This document shows, in pieces, positions 35,199 through 43,999 of a DNA stretch of 64,000 nt. The notes under the pieces were generated by a model that saw only the letters and a list, made by a program, of their open reading frames with translations, was not told the DNA's origin and ran no database searches. How positions within the stretch are numbered: the first letter of the stretch is position 1; every line of letters begins with the position of its first letter. Source of the stretch: Desulfomonilia bacterium (lineage in GTDB: Bacteria; Desulfobacterota; Desulfomonilia; UBA1062); contig DATCTV010000027.1 of NCBI GenBank assembly GCA_036567785.1, positions 1-64,000 on the forward strand, given 5' to 3'. The position numbers and the translations under genes were made by a program.

Positions 35199-36678
35199 CC
35201 TTATCCGGTCTATTAGAATAAGGTTTATTGCATGGTATGCTCTTATCCTGACTGTTACATTCCTGTTGTTCAGTACTGTTCTTTATGTATATCTTCAAAA
35301 GAGTCTGAGCTCTTACCTTGATTTTATACTTGAATCGAAGGCCGAGGGTGTCGCAGCATCCATAAATACATATTGGGAAACCGAGAAAATGGTTGCTGTT
35401 CACAGTAAAGGCATCAGCAGGAAGACTCTTAGCAAGATTAATAATAAAAACTTTCTGAAAATTGCAAACAGATGGGTTGAAGAGCGGTCTAATGATCCGG
35501 ACCTTGTAAGCGTTATCATTCAGATTTATAAACCGAACGGTGAAATAGTCGCTTATTCGAAAAGTGCACCTATTGTTAATCTGCCCGGGGAAGCAATTGA
35601 TAAATTAAAAAAGGGTCAGGATTTCTATGGAAATGAAAGAATAGAGATCTCGGAAAAAACCTTCCAGGATTTCAGGTTTGTGTCCATACCGGTAAAGGAA
35701 GGGAAATCGGTAGCATACATAGTTCAGGTCGCGAGTCCCCTGACTTTCATTTATACAACACTTAACAGGGTCAAGCTGATTCTGTTCGTAACACTTCCGC
35801 TTACAGTAATAATAGCCAGTATACTTGCTGGGATGTTCCTGGCAAGTATAACACTCAAACCATTGAACAAGATGATCGGGACCGTACGTCAGATTACCGG
35901 AGCCAATCTTGACACAAGAGTTGATATTCCAGAGAACATGGATGAGATCAGGGAGCTTGCAGAAACATTTAATGACATGCTCGAAAGGATTAACCGTTCA
36001 TTTGCCGTACAGAAGCAGTTTATGCAGGATGTTTCCCATGAGTTGAAAACTCCCCTTACTGTTATAAGAGGTGAAATGGAAGTTGCACTCAAGAGAGAGC
36101 GCTCTATTAATGAATACAGGGATATACTTGAAAGCAGTCTTGATGAGATAAAAAAGATAAACCGTATACTTGAAAGTCTTCTCGCACTTGCAAGATTCGA
36201 CAGTGATGCTGTCTCATTACATAAAGAGTCCACTGATGTAACAGAGATGATCAAGGAAATTCTGAATGACATTGAGATATTGGCATTACAGAAAAACATT
36301 GAGATTACGATTATCTCTGAAGCCTCTGATAATATAGTCAACATTGACAGGGAAAGGATGAGAAGGGTCTTTTACAATATTTTTGACAATGCCATCAAAT
36401 ATTCCAGTGAAAAAGGAAAAATCGAGGTTGATGTTGAAAGGGTTGATTCGGAAATATTAATTAATATCAGCGATTCAGGACCGGGTATTTCCGAAGAAGA
36501 TATTCCATATATTTTTGACAGGTTTTATCGTGCGGACAAAGCCAGATGCAGTGAAGGTTTTGGCCTTGGCTTAAGTATTGCGAAATCGATAGTCAAAGCT
36601 CACAACGGAAATATCGAAGTCAGAAGCGTTCCAGGCTCGGGTGCAACCTTTACAATTTCTCTGCCAGCCAGCTTATAG
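35182..36678 (+). CDS. Membrane sensor histidine kinase
   Basis: 498 residues. Membrane helices at about 14-35 and 195-218 enclose a periplasmic sensor of about 160 residues; then HAMP (about 220-275), HisKA with H286 in V-S-H-E-L-K-T-P, and HATPase with N-A-I-K-Y-S, D-S-G-P-G-I and G-L-G-L-S-I. The layout resembles CusS/heavy-metal and envelope-stress kinases. Translationally coupled to the regulator. Confidence 0.94.
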   Translation: MFLKSDLIRSIRIRFIAWYALILTVTFLLFSTVLYVYLQKSLSSYLDFILESKAEGVAASINTYWETEKMVAVHSKGISRKTLSKINNKNFLKIANRWVEERSNDPDLVSVIIQIYKPNGEIVAYSKSAPIVNLPGEAIDKLKKGQDFYGNERIEISEKTFQDFRFVSIPVKEGKSVAYIVQVASPLTFIYTTLNRVKLILFVTLPLTVIIASILAGMFLASITLKPLNKMIGTVRQITGANLDTRVDIPENMDEIRELAETFNDMLERINRSFAVQKQFMQDVSHELKTPLTVIRGEMEVALKRERSINEYRDILESSLDEIKKINRILESLLALARFDSDAVSLHKESTDVTEMIKEILNDIEILALQKNIEITIISEASDNIVNIDRERMRRVFYNIFDNAIKYSSEKGKIEVDVERVDSEILINISDSGPGISEEDIPYIFDRFYRADKARCSEGFGLGLSIAKSIVKAHNGNIEVRSVPGSGATFTISLPASL

Positions 36679-36765
36679 ACCCAATTATAATATTTTAATA
36701 TGTTTCTAATCATCTTTTAATCGATACAATCATATAGGAAGAAAAAAATTAAGGAGGCAGTGTTT

Positions 36766-37080
36766 ATGAAAAAAGTATTAGTAAGCTTTTTAGTACTCGT
36801 AGCATTCACGTTCATGGTAACCGCAGCATTCGCAGCAGATGCAGCAGCACCGGCAGCACCGGCCGACAAGGCAGCCACCGCAGTTTCAGCTGACAAAGCG
36901 GCACCGGCAGCAGACAAGGCAGCTCCGGCAGACAAGAAAGCAGACAAGAAAGCAAAGAAGACAAAGAAAGCAAAAAAGGTCGACAAGAAAGCAGAACCGG
37001 CAACTCCAGCAGCCCCAGCTGCCCCGGCAGCACCGGCAGCACCAGCAGCACCGGCAGCCCCGGCAGCACCAGCAAAGTAA
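36766..37080 (+). CDS. Exported Ala/Pro/Lys-rich low-complexity protein
   Basis: 104 residues from ATG 36766, with AAGGAGG nine bases upstream. A signal peptide ends near V-T-A-A-F-A-A-D. The mature part is entirely low complexity: an A-P-A/D-K stretch, a lysine-rich centre (K-K-A-K-K-T-K-K-A-K-K) and about eight P-A-A repeats at the end. Such proteins may bridge charged polymers in the envelope; no fold or function is claimed. Confidence 0.75.
   Translation: MKKVLVSFLVLVAFTFMVTAAFAADAAAPAAPADKAATAVSADKAAPAADKAAPADKKADKKAKKTKKAKKVDKKAEPATPAAPAAPAAPAAPAAPAAPAAPAK
36990..37077 (+). repeat. Tandem Pro-Ala-Ala coding repeat
   Basis: A GC-rich tract in which 9-base units encoding P-A-A recur about eight times, with silent third-base variation (gcc, gca, gct). 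It could vary in copy number by slippage. Confidence 0.8.
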
Positions 37081-37109
37081 AATAGTTATTAAAAATAAAT
37101 GGTCTGAGA

Positions 37110-37481
37110 ATGAGAAGGACAATAATACTGTTGATCATTCTTGGACTGACTTCAACGATTTGTTTTGCAGACAAGGCGGCAGACCCGAAAAAGACTGCCG
37201 CCTTGTCTTATAAAGATACAAAGGAATATGTTGCGACAGGGTATGTTGAAACAGTTATTCCCGAAGATCCGAAACAGGGTGAAAAATCAAAAATCATCAT
37301 TGTAACCGATGACAACAAAAGAATAATTTTCTTTGTAAAAAAAACCACCACAATCTACGATATTGATATGAAGGCCAAAACACTCTCCGCAATATTTGTT
37401 AAGACAAGGGTGACAATAAGATTCAGATCTGACAAAGATGGATTTTATGAAGCCTTGTCTATCGTCGAATTAGGAAATTAG
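37110..37481 (+). CDS. Small exported protein of unknown function
   Basis: 123 residues. Signal peptide of about 20 residues ending I-C-F-A-D. The mature part is beta-rich (Y-V-A-T-G-Y-V-E-T-V, I-I-I-V-T-D-D-N-K-R-I-I-F-F-V), which would suit a small barrel or OB-like fold. 29 bases after the Ala/Pro/Lys-rich gene, so probably co-transcribed. No family recognised. Confidence 0.6.
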   Translation: MRRTIILLIILGLTSTICFADKAADPKKTAALSYKDTKEYVATGYVETVIPEDPKQGEKSKIIIVTDDNKRIIFFVKKTTTIYDIDMKAKTLSAIFVKTRVTIRFRSDKDGFYEALSIVELGN

Positions 37482-37517
37482 ACTAATTTTCTTCACTTGC
37501 CGGAGAAATCCCTATCC

Positions 37518-38162
37518 ATGAAAAAATTGAACTTGATTATTACCCTGATCATGTTGTGCCTGTTTATTAAGGTACCACTTTCGGCTTTTAACTGGGATAA
37601 TCCCGATTTCGGTCAGGACGGTATGGCTGGACTGACTGATTCAGAGAAAAATGAACTGAAAAATGGCAGGATTGTTTTTTCTGCAACCGACAAGGAAAAA
37701 GATAATTCCATGATAGAGGCAACCATTATCTTCAACAAACCTCCTGAAGAAGTATGGGATATGCTCTCTAAGACAGAAGAACAGATCAAATACCTAAAAG
37801 AGGTGAATAAAATAAAACTCATTGATAGAAACTGCAACACGGACACAATGTGGTTTCAGTTAAAAATAATCCTTTTCACGTTAAGATATCAGATAAACCA
37901 TCATTACAATAAAGATTATATGTGTTTCTACTGGTCGCTTGATCCGTCATATAAAAGTGATTTCAGGGAACTTAAAGGCTTCTGGAAGTTTTATCCTTAT
38001 GAGAATAATAAAACAGTTGCACGATATGGAAGCCTGGTAAACATAAAATTTTTGCCCTTATGGCTTCAGGATGCAATAAAGAAAAAAGGTGTCGAAAAAG
38101 CGCTCAACTCAGTCAAATGCTATGTTGATTCAGGTGGAACCTGCAAAAGGAAGGGATATTAA
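37518..38162 (+). CDS. Exported START/SRPBCC-like protein
   Basis: 214 residues from ATG 37518; a TTG at 37497 is in frame but less likely. Signal peptide ends near P-L-S-A-F-N. The mature part contains I-I-F-N-K-P-P-E-E-V-W-D-M-L-S, the entry strand and helix typical of polyketide-cyclase/START-like ligand-binding domains, followed by K-Y-L-K-E-V. It could bind a hydrophobic ligand in the periplasm. Third exported gene after the two-component pair. Fold call is tentative. Confidence 0.6.
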   Translation: MKKLNLIITLIMLCLFIKVPLSAFNWDNPDFGQDGMAGLTDSEKNELKNGRIVFSATDKEKDNSMIEATIIFNKPPEEVWDMLSKTEEQIKYLKEVNKIKLIDRNCNTDTMWFQLKIILFTLRYQINHHYNKDYMCFYWSLDPSYKSDFRELKGFWKFYPYENNKTVARYGSLVNIKFLPLWLQDAIKKKGVEKALNSVKCYVDSGGTCKRKGY

Positions 38163-38183
38163 AAAGGGCTTTTGTCTGCCCTT
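38160..38183 (-). terminator. Terminator of the D-aminoacylase gene
   Basis: On the minus strand AAGGGC / GCCCTT (38178-38183 with 38164-38169) form a 6-bp stem with an 8-base loop, ending in a U-run (five A on the plus strand at 38161-38165). Confidence 0.75.
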
Positions 38184-38202
38184 ATAATAGTAACCGTTTT
38201 CT

Positions 38203-39972
38203 TCAGATATTAGATTTACTTACGGCCTGATCCTGCTTCCTGAGGATCTTGCCGGAAAGCACTCCCTTTTTGAGTTCTCCATTTTCAACGACTACTCGGC
38301 CGTTAATCATTACTAAATCAAGTCCGGTCGGATGATGTACCGGGTCGCGGAAGACAGCTTTTGTTTTGAAATTTCGAGCATCCATTATCAGCAGGTCTGC
38401 AAAATATCCTTCCTTTATCAATCCTCTATTCTCAATGCCGAATTCCTTTGCAGGCAGACCAGTACATTTGTATACGGCAGTCTCAAGACTGATCAGGCCT
38501 TTTTCGAATACATACCTGCCGATAAATTTGGGGTAGCATCCATAAAACAGGTATGAGGGTTTGCCGATACCAAGCAGGATGGTATCGGTAGTGATCATTA
38601 CAGAAGGGTCGACAAGAGCAGGAAATGTGTAGCCTTCCGTAAATATATCATCAGGTTCGCTCATGGATTCAAAAACCAGTACATGGCCGTCCTCTTCTAT
38701 GAGAAGGTCGCACATGACGTCAAACGGGTGGATTCCACGTTCTTCTCCAATTTCAGTAAACCTTCTGCCTTCAAGGTTTTTATTTTTATGGCTGCCTACG
38801 GCCATAATGGTCACGGCATCCCATCCCATAAGCCGCATGAAATTCATTGACCAGCTGTTCCTTCCTCTGTGAGGCCATACAGGTTTTCCCACTTCTATGT
38901 CTTTTTTTATGATCGCACGTGTCTCCTTGTCAGAGATTTTATCAAGTACGTCTTTTTTGCCTCCGACCAGAGTCCAGGGAGGGAAGAATGCAAGCAGATG
39001 GGTGAACCCTGCGGTTGTAGGCATAATGTCCAGTGTTACATTGCCGCCCTTCTTGCGTTCGTTTTCAAATAACCCCAGAATTCGATTCATTTCCATGTCC
39101 AGTATAGCTTTGGGAATAACTTTAGTGGCCAGTTCGGCATTTCTTGCAAGCCATTTGAGCCCTTTTAATGCCAGATCATGGAATGGGCCCGCCCAGGGTA
39201 CGGAAAATATATGAGCCGAGTGGGTATGTATGCCGCACCTGCGTGAAATTTCACCTAGTTCTCCAACAGCCTGAGGCATTGTCGATGATGTATAAGACCT
39301 CAGGTGACTTGCATGGATACCATCATACCTGGCCAAAGGTGTTGAGAGTTCAACAAGCTCCTCGGTATCTGAGTTGAGTCCGGGTGCATACTGCAGTCCG
39401 GATGAGAGTCCGAAACAGCCTGCTTCCATGCTTTCTACGAGCTGATTCTTCATATGTTCGATTTCTGATTTCGCAAGCAGACGGTTGTTTATTCCGGAAG
39501 CGCTTATCCTAAGGATTCCATGAGGTACCAGCAGGGCCATGTTTGTAAGCATGCCCCTTTTTTCAGCAAATTCCATGAAACTGTTTACATCGCTCCACTT
39601 GATGTCATTGTCATAATCCATTTGAGTGAACACTTCGAGATAGGTCTTGAGGCCGGAGGAATTTACATTTGTTAGCGGTGCAAGCCCCATACCGCAATGA
39701 CCGCCTACAAATGTGGTAATGCCCTGCTTCACCAGTGGAGAGAGTATGTTTTCAAAATCATCTTTGAAAAGAGCAAGATCGGCGTGCGAATGAGCGTCAA
39801 TGAAACCCGGACAGACTGTCCTGCCATGGGCGTTTATTCTCCGCTCAGCTTCGCTTTTTTTAAGGTCTCCTATTACCTCGATCAGGTTGCCTTTGATTCC
39901 TATGTCGGCTTTATAGGACGGTTTTCCCGAACCATCTGTGATATCGGCGTTTTCAATAATAATGTCAAACAT
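38203..39972 (-). CDS. N-acyl-D-amino-acid deacylase-like amidohydrolase
   Basis: 589 residues from ATG 39972, with GAGGAGA upstream. It starts with the amidohydrolase small beta-domain (D-I-I-I-E-N-A), then G-F-I-D-A-H-S-H-A-D (His61, His63), the Cys ligand in G-G-H-C-G-M-G (Cys93) that marks the D-aminoacylase group, and histidines in H-A-S-H-L-R and H-T-H-S-A-H. Substrate is inferred only as an N-acyl amino acid or related amide. It faces the Gfo/Idh gene across a shared control region. Confidence 0.82.
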   Translation of the reverse strand: MFDIIIENADITDGSGKPSYKADIGIKGNLIEVIGDLKKSEAERRINAHGRTVCPGFIDAHSHADLALFKDDFENILSPLVKQGITTFVGGHCGMGLAPLTNVNSSGLKTYLEVFTQMDYDNDIKWSDVNSFMEFAEKRGMLTNMALLVPHGILRISASGINNRLLAKSEIEHMKNQLVESMEAGCFGLSSGLQYAPGLNSDTEELVELSTPLARYDGIHASHLRSYTSSTMPQAVGELGEISRRCGIHTHSAHIFSVPWAGPFHDLALKGLKWLARNAELATKVIPKAILDMEMNRILGLFENERKKGGNVTLDIMPTTAGFTHLLAFFPPWTLVGGKKDVLDKISDKETRAIIKKDIEVGKPVWPHRGRNSWSMNFMRLMGWDAVTIMAVGSHKNKNLEGRRFTEIGEERGIHPFDVMCDLLIEEDGHVLVFESMSEPDDIFTEGYTFPALVDPSVMITTDTILLGIGKPSYLFYGCYPKFIGRYVFEKGLISLETAVYKCTGLPAKEFGIENRGLIKEGYFADLLIMDARNFKTKAVFRDPVHHPTGLDLVMINGRVVVENGELKKGVLSGKILRKQDQAVSKSNI

Positions 39973-39995
39973 TGTTGATCTCCTCAAAATTTTCA

Positions 39996-40009
39996 TGTTT
40001 GTACAAACA
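39996..40009. promoter_or_regulatory. Perfect palindrome TGTTTGTACAAACA, candidate operator
   Basis: A 14-bp perfect palindrome located just after the likely transcription start of the amidohydrolase gene (about +3 to +16) and about 110 bases before the divergent oxidoreductase. A repressor bound here would block the amidohydrolase promoter. No regulator gene is adjacent, so the protein is unknown. Confidence 0.7.
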
Positions 40010-40018
40010 GGTCGGATA

Positions 40019-40047
40019 GATATATTTCAGTTGCATATAAAAGGCAA
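40019..40047 (-). promoter_or_regulatory. Sigma-70 promoter of the amidohydrolase
   Basis: On the minus strand TTGCCT (40042-40047), 17 bases, TATATC (40019-40024). It precedes the palindrome and the ATG at 39972. Confidence 0.55.
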
Positions 40048-40118
40048 TTATTTAACATTTAATCAATAATGAAATAATATTTGCAGGTATCAATGATTTA
40101 TTTGGAGGCTGTTTGAAT

Positions 40119-41459
40119 ATGATTAAAAAGGTTATCCTAATAGGTGCCGGTGACCGTGGTCAGGTTTATGCCTCATATGTAATGAAAAACCGGGACAAGC
40201 TGAGTCTTGTTGCCGTTGCAGACCCGAATGAGACGAGAAGGAACAAGGTGGCCGGGGCTCATGGTATAGGACCTTCAAGCCGGTTCGAATCATGGGAGGA
40301 AATTCTGTCTCAGCCTCAAATGGCTGATGGGGCAATAATAGCCACACAGGATAATCTGCATGCAGTACCTGCGGTAAAAGCTCTAGAATCGGGATATGAG
40401 GTTCTGCTTGAAAAACCGATGGCTCTTACAGTAGAAGATTGTGAAATTCTTGTTGAAACTTCAAGAAAGACAGGGCGCACATTGAATGTATGCCATGTTC
40501 TCAGGTATACGGACTTCTTTTCCAGGATAAAGTCAATTATAAATCAAGGTATTATTGGAGATGTCTACACTATATTCCACGCAGAAAACGTCTCATATTA
40601 TCATATGGCCCACTCATATGTCCGTGGAAACTGGAGGAACATCCCGAACTCATCACCTATGATACTTGCCAAATGCTGCCATGATCTTGACCTGATAGCC
40701 TGGTTTGCCGCGGCGAAACCCGTGAAAATAAGTTCAATTGGCGCATTAAGCCATTTCAGGCCGGAAAATGCACCTGTAGCAGCACCGCAAAGATGTACCG
40801 ACGGTTGCCCGGCCGGAAAGGAATGCATGTTCAATGCAGTAGATATATACCTTTACGGCAAACATATGAAACTTGCACTGGCAAAGGAAGGGCCACCCGC
40901 AATCTCACTTGCTGCAAATATCATGCTGAAATATCCCGGCATTTCAGGGATTATCCCGGGGCTGAAAGAGTATTCCGTCTGGAAAGAGTGGCCCACAAGT
41001 ACGATTACTGATGATCTTTCAAAAGACGGCATCATGAACGCTCTGAAAAACGGGCCTTATGGCAGATGCGTCTATTTCTGTGATAATGACCAGGTCGATC
41101 ACCAGGAAACGGCAATTGAGTTCGATAACGGCATTACGGCCGTTCTGAGAATGCACGGACATTCTGAAATAGAGGGAAGGACCATACGTATCGACGGAAG
41201 CAAAGGGACTCTCAAAGGAAAATTCGGAGGAAAAACCGGGCTTGATGTTCATATTCATGCAACCGGGAAAAAAATCGTTTTCCCGATGAAAGCGGATATA
41301 CTTGGACACTCCGAAGGTGATCGCGGAATAATGGATAATTTCCTATCCGTGCTGAATGGAGGAAAAGGCCAGACCGATGCTGCCGAATCGATTGTCAGTC
41401 ACATGATGGCTTTTGCCGCATATGATTCAATGACTCAAAATAAGGTTGTCGAATTATGA
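40119..41459 (+). CDS. Gfo/Idh/MocA-family oxidoreductase
   Basis: 446 residues from ATG 40119 (GGAGG upstream; a TTG two codons earlier is less likely). Rossmann motif G-A-G-D-R-G (9-14), family motif L-L-E-K-P-M-A-L-T. A cysteine cluster C-x-x-x-C-x-x-x-x-x-C is in C-T-D-G-C-P-A-G-K-E-C, seen in a subset of these enzymes. It uses NAD(P) on a sugar or cyclitol derivative. The stop overlaps the GNAT start (ATGA), so these two are coupled. Confidence 0.88.
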   Translation: MIKKVILIGAGDRGQVYASYVMKNRDKLSLVAVADPNETRRNKVAGAHGIGPSSRFESWEEILSQPQMADGAIIATQDNLHAVPAVKALESGYEVLLEKPMALTVEDCEILVETSRKTGRTLNVCHVLRYTDFFSRIKSIINQGIIGDVYTIFHAENVSYYHMAHSYVRGNWRNIPNSSPMILAKCCHDLDLIAWFAAAKPVKISSIGALSHFRPENAPVAAPQRCTDGCPAGKECMFNAVDIYLYGKHMKLALAKEGPPAISLAANIMLKYPGISGIIPGLKEYSVWKEWPTSTITDDLSKDGIMNALKNGPYGRCVYFCDNDQVDHQETAIEFDNGITAVLRMHGHSEIEGRTIRIDGSKGTLKGKFGGKTGLDVHIHATGKKIVFPMKADILGHSEGDRGIMDNFLSVLNGGKGQTDAAESIVSHMMAFAAYDSMTQNKVVEL

Positions 41460-42109
41460 ACATAATATACCGTCAATGTGTAAAGGAAGACATAGAAGGT
41501 ATTTCGGAAGTATTATTCAGGACCGGATTCATGGGAGAAGATCTTACGCCGACCGGCCGGTTCAATGATAAAAAACTTTTTGCCATGGTCAATATCGAGG
41601 GCTATGTTAGATACGAAGCAGAAAACGGATTTGTCGCACAGGACAGAGATACCGGAAGAATACTTGGATATATAATCGGTACGGCAAACACACACAGATA
41701 TGAGAAAAAAATTGCCTTGAGAATATACTGGAGGATTTTTCTTCGCCTTTTCCTTGTCACATGGTGGCGCTATCCGGAATCATTCAGAACGGTTATTTAC
41801 TGGTTTTACACATATGAGACAAAATCTATCGAGCACCTTTACAATGAATATCCGGCCCACCTGCACATAAATATTCTGCCGGGATATCAGCACATGGGCA
41901 TCGGGAAAAATCTCCTGGACATGTTTATGGCGAATATGACTTCCAAGGGTGTTTCGGGAGTCCATCTCGGGACTTCCAACTACAATTTCAAAGCACTCCC
42001 CTTTTACAGAAAAAACGGATTTTCGGTTATATTTGAAAGAAAAAATCTATTCTGGCCCGGAGTTGAGAATCAGATTTCAATGATCTTCGGCAAAGGCTTG
42101 AGACCCTGA
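41456..42109 (+). CDS. GNAT-family N-acetyltransferase
   Basis: 217 residues. GNAT acetyl-CoA site is around I-L-P-G-Y-Q-H-M-G-I-G-K-N-L-L (about 140-155), with the typical Q/R-x-x-G-x-G/A pattern. The basal N-terminus carries E-G-I-S-E-V-L-F. Coupled to the Gfo/Idh gene by a 4-base overlap, so the acetyl acceptor may be that enzyme's product. Substrate unknown. Confidence 0.85.
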   Translation: MNIIYRQCVKEDIEGISEVLFRTGFMGEDLTPTGRFNDKKLFAMVNIEGYVRYEAENGFVAQDRDTGRILGYIIGTANTHRYEKKIALRIYWRIFLRLFLVTWWRYPESFRTVIYWFYTYETKSIEHLYNEYPAHLHINILPGYQHMGIGKNLLDMFMANMTSKGVSGVHLGTSNYNFKALPFYRKNGFSVIFERKNLFWPGVENQISMIFGKGLRP

Positions 42110-42178
42110 TGTCTTCATTATTGAGTCTGGAATTTGTAAATTCTTGCATAAAGCCATTGTTTGAATTATGGATAATTG

Positions 42179-42760
42179 ATGGAAAAAGATGAGTTTGAAA
42201 AATCCCTTGAGGAATTTGAAAAGCTTGTAAGAAAAAAGCTTCCCGCAATGATAAACATGGCAATGGCTGCCAAAGACAACCGTGAAATTCAAAGCAACTT
42301 CAATTTTTTCATAGAAACGTTGAAACGCGAGAAGAATGCAATAAACAGAGATATCGAAAGGGTTGCCAGGCCTGCCCAGAGAATGAGGTTTTTCAATACC
42401 ATTAATACAATGGAATCCCTTTTGAGGGCAATGAAGGGCAGAAACAGCATACAGGAAAGACTTCGGCAGAAGCAGCATACTCTTCACGAGCATATAACTT
42501 ACAATTCAGGACAGGGGGCTGTTGACGGTGAACTGCTCAATGTCTTTCAGGATGGTTTATTACTGAAAACCTCGGAAAAATTGTCGATTGATAAAGAAAT
42601 AGAATTGGTACTCGATGACGGCAGGAATATGCGCGGCAAGGTAATATGGTCCATACCGGAAGGGGACGGTTGTGTTGAAACCGGTGTGAAGCTCGATAAT
42701 GTGTCAAGCGCGCTGGATGATGAATTACATAAACTTATTGACGAAAAGCTAGATACCTGA
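42179..42760 (+). CDS. PilZ-like domain protein
   Basis: 193 residues from ATG 42179. A long helical N-terminal part (about 1-105, E/K-rich, coiled-coil-prone) is followed by a PilZ-like beta-barrel (about 110-190) with G-K-V-I-W-S-I-P and G-C-V-E-T-G-V-K-L. The c-di-GMP motifs are weak: no R-x-x-x-R precedes the barrel, and D/N-x-S-x-x-G is replaced by N-V-F-Q-D-G. It may no longer bind c-di-GMP. 43 bases upstream of mtaB. Confidence 0.65.
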   Translation: MEKDEFEKSLEEFEKLVRKKLPAMINMAMAAKDNREIQSNFNFFIETLKREKNAINRDIERVARPAQRMRFFNTINTMESLLRAMKGRNSIQERLRQKQHTLHEHITYNSGQGAVDGELLNVFQDGLLLKTSEKLSIDKEIELVLDDGRNMRGKVIWSIPEGDGCVETGVKLDNVSSALDDELHKLIDEKLDT

Positions 42761-42802
42761 TGAACCGGCTTTCATAATCATTCATGCAGAAAGTAATTTT
42801 CT

Positions 42803-43999
42803 ATGAAATTCAGAATCGAAACACTTGGATGCAAAGTAAATCAATATGAGAGCCAGCAGATAAGACAGGCCCTGTTGACCGCCGGTTATGCCGAGGCATC
42901 TGATAATGAACATGCTGATCTGGCTATTGTGAACACATGTACGGTCACACACCGTTCTGATTCCGATGCCAGAAAACTTCTGAGAAAGGCGCTTGATTCG
43001 GAAAAAGTTGTGGCAACAGGCTGCCTTGCATCTATAAGATCCGAGTTGATCAAGTCTGTTTCTGACAGGATCATGGTTGTACCGAAGGGTGAAATTGATA
43101 AAATCACAGGTGTATCCCTGCCCGAGACTATTTCGAGCTTTTCAGGCAGAGCCAGGGCCTTTATCAAGATACAGGACGGTTGTTCCAATTTCTGTACATT
43201 CTGCATAGTTCCCTTTGCAAGAGGTTGCCCTTCGAGCAGGCCGGGAAGTGAAATAATTGATGAGGTGAACAATCTGTTCAAGAACGGGTGCAATGAAATT
43301 GTTCTGTGCGGAATAAATCTCGGGCTTTATGAAGGCGGCTTCTCCACCATGCTTAAGCGTCTTCTCAGAGAAACTGATATTCCAAGGATCCGCATAAGCT
43401 CGATTGAGCCCTGGACGGTAAAACAGGATATCATAGAGCTTTTTTCAGAGCCGCGTATTTGCGCTCACCTGCACTTGCCCCTGCAGAGCGGGAGCAGAAA
43501 GATTCTTGCCAGGATGGCAAGGCCTTATGATCCGTCATATTATAAAAATCTCATCGGAGAGCTTATCTCGGTAAGACCCGAAGCGGCAATAGGTACCGAT
43601 ATAATGGCCGGTTTTCCCGGAGAAAGCGCCGATGATTTCAATGAGAGTTTTAATTTCCTTGAAAGCCTTCCCATTGCATATATGCATGTGTTCCCGTTTT
43701 CAAAACGGCCCGGAACAAAAGCGGCGGGTTTCAGCGACCAGGTTGATGAGGTCGAGAAGAAAAGGAGGGCAATGCTTCTTAGGCGACTTTCAGAAGAAAA
43801 AAGGAAGGGATTCATTCAGGTAAGGATTGGTGAGATATGCAATGTTCTTGTAACCGATTCAGAGAATGGTGTCTGTCGTGGGATTACTTCGAATTATATT
43901 ACTGTTGTTTTTAATTCAAATTCCTCTATCGGAGATATTGTAGAGGTCAGGCTTGAGAAAATTCAGGGTCGTCAGGTGAAAGGCATATTTAATGGATAA
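42803..43999 (+). CDS. mtaB: tRNA methylthiotransferase MtaB
   Basis: 398 residues. The N-terminal UPF0004 cluster uses Cys10, Cys46 and Cys74; the radical-SAM cluster C-S-N-F-C-T-F-C is at 127, 131 and 134. A TRAM-like C-terminal domain is present. It converts t6A37 to ms2t6A37 in tRNA. It overlaps the PHP/PolX gene by 8 bases. Confidence 0.92.
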   Translation: MKFRIETLGCKVNQYESQQIRQALLTAGYAEASDNEHADLAIVNTCTVTHRSDSDARKLLRKALDSEKVVATGCLASIRSELIKSVSDRIMVVPKGEIDKITGVSLPETISSFSGRARAFIKIQDGCSNFCTFCIVPFARGCPSSRPGSEIIDEVNNLFKNGCNEIVLCGINLGLYEGGFSTMLKRLLRETDIPRIRISSIEPWTVKQDIIELFSEPRICAHLHLPLQSGSRKILARMARPYDPSYYKNLIGELISVRPEAAIGTDIMAGFPGESADDFNESFNFLESLPIAYMHVFPFSKRPGTKAAGFSDQVDEVEKKRRAMLLRRLSEEKRKGFIQVRIGEICNVLVTDSENGVCRGITSNYITVVFNSNSSIGDIVEVRLEKIQGRQVKGIFNG

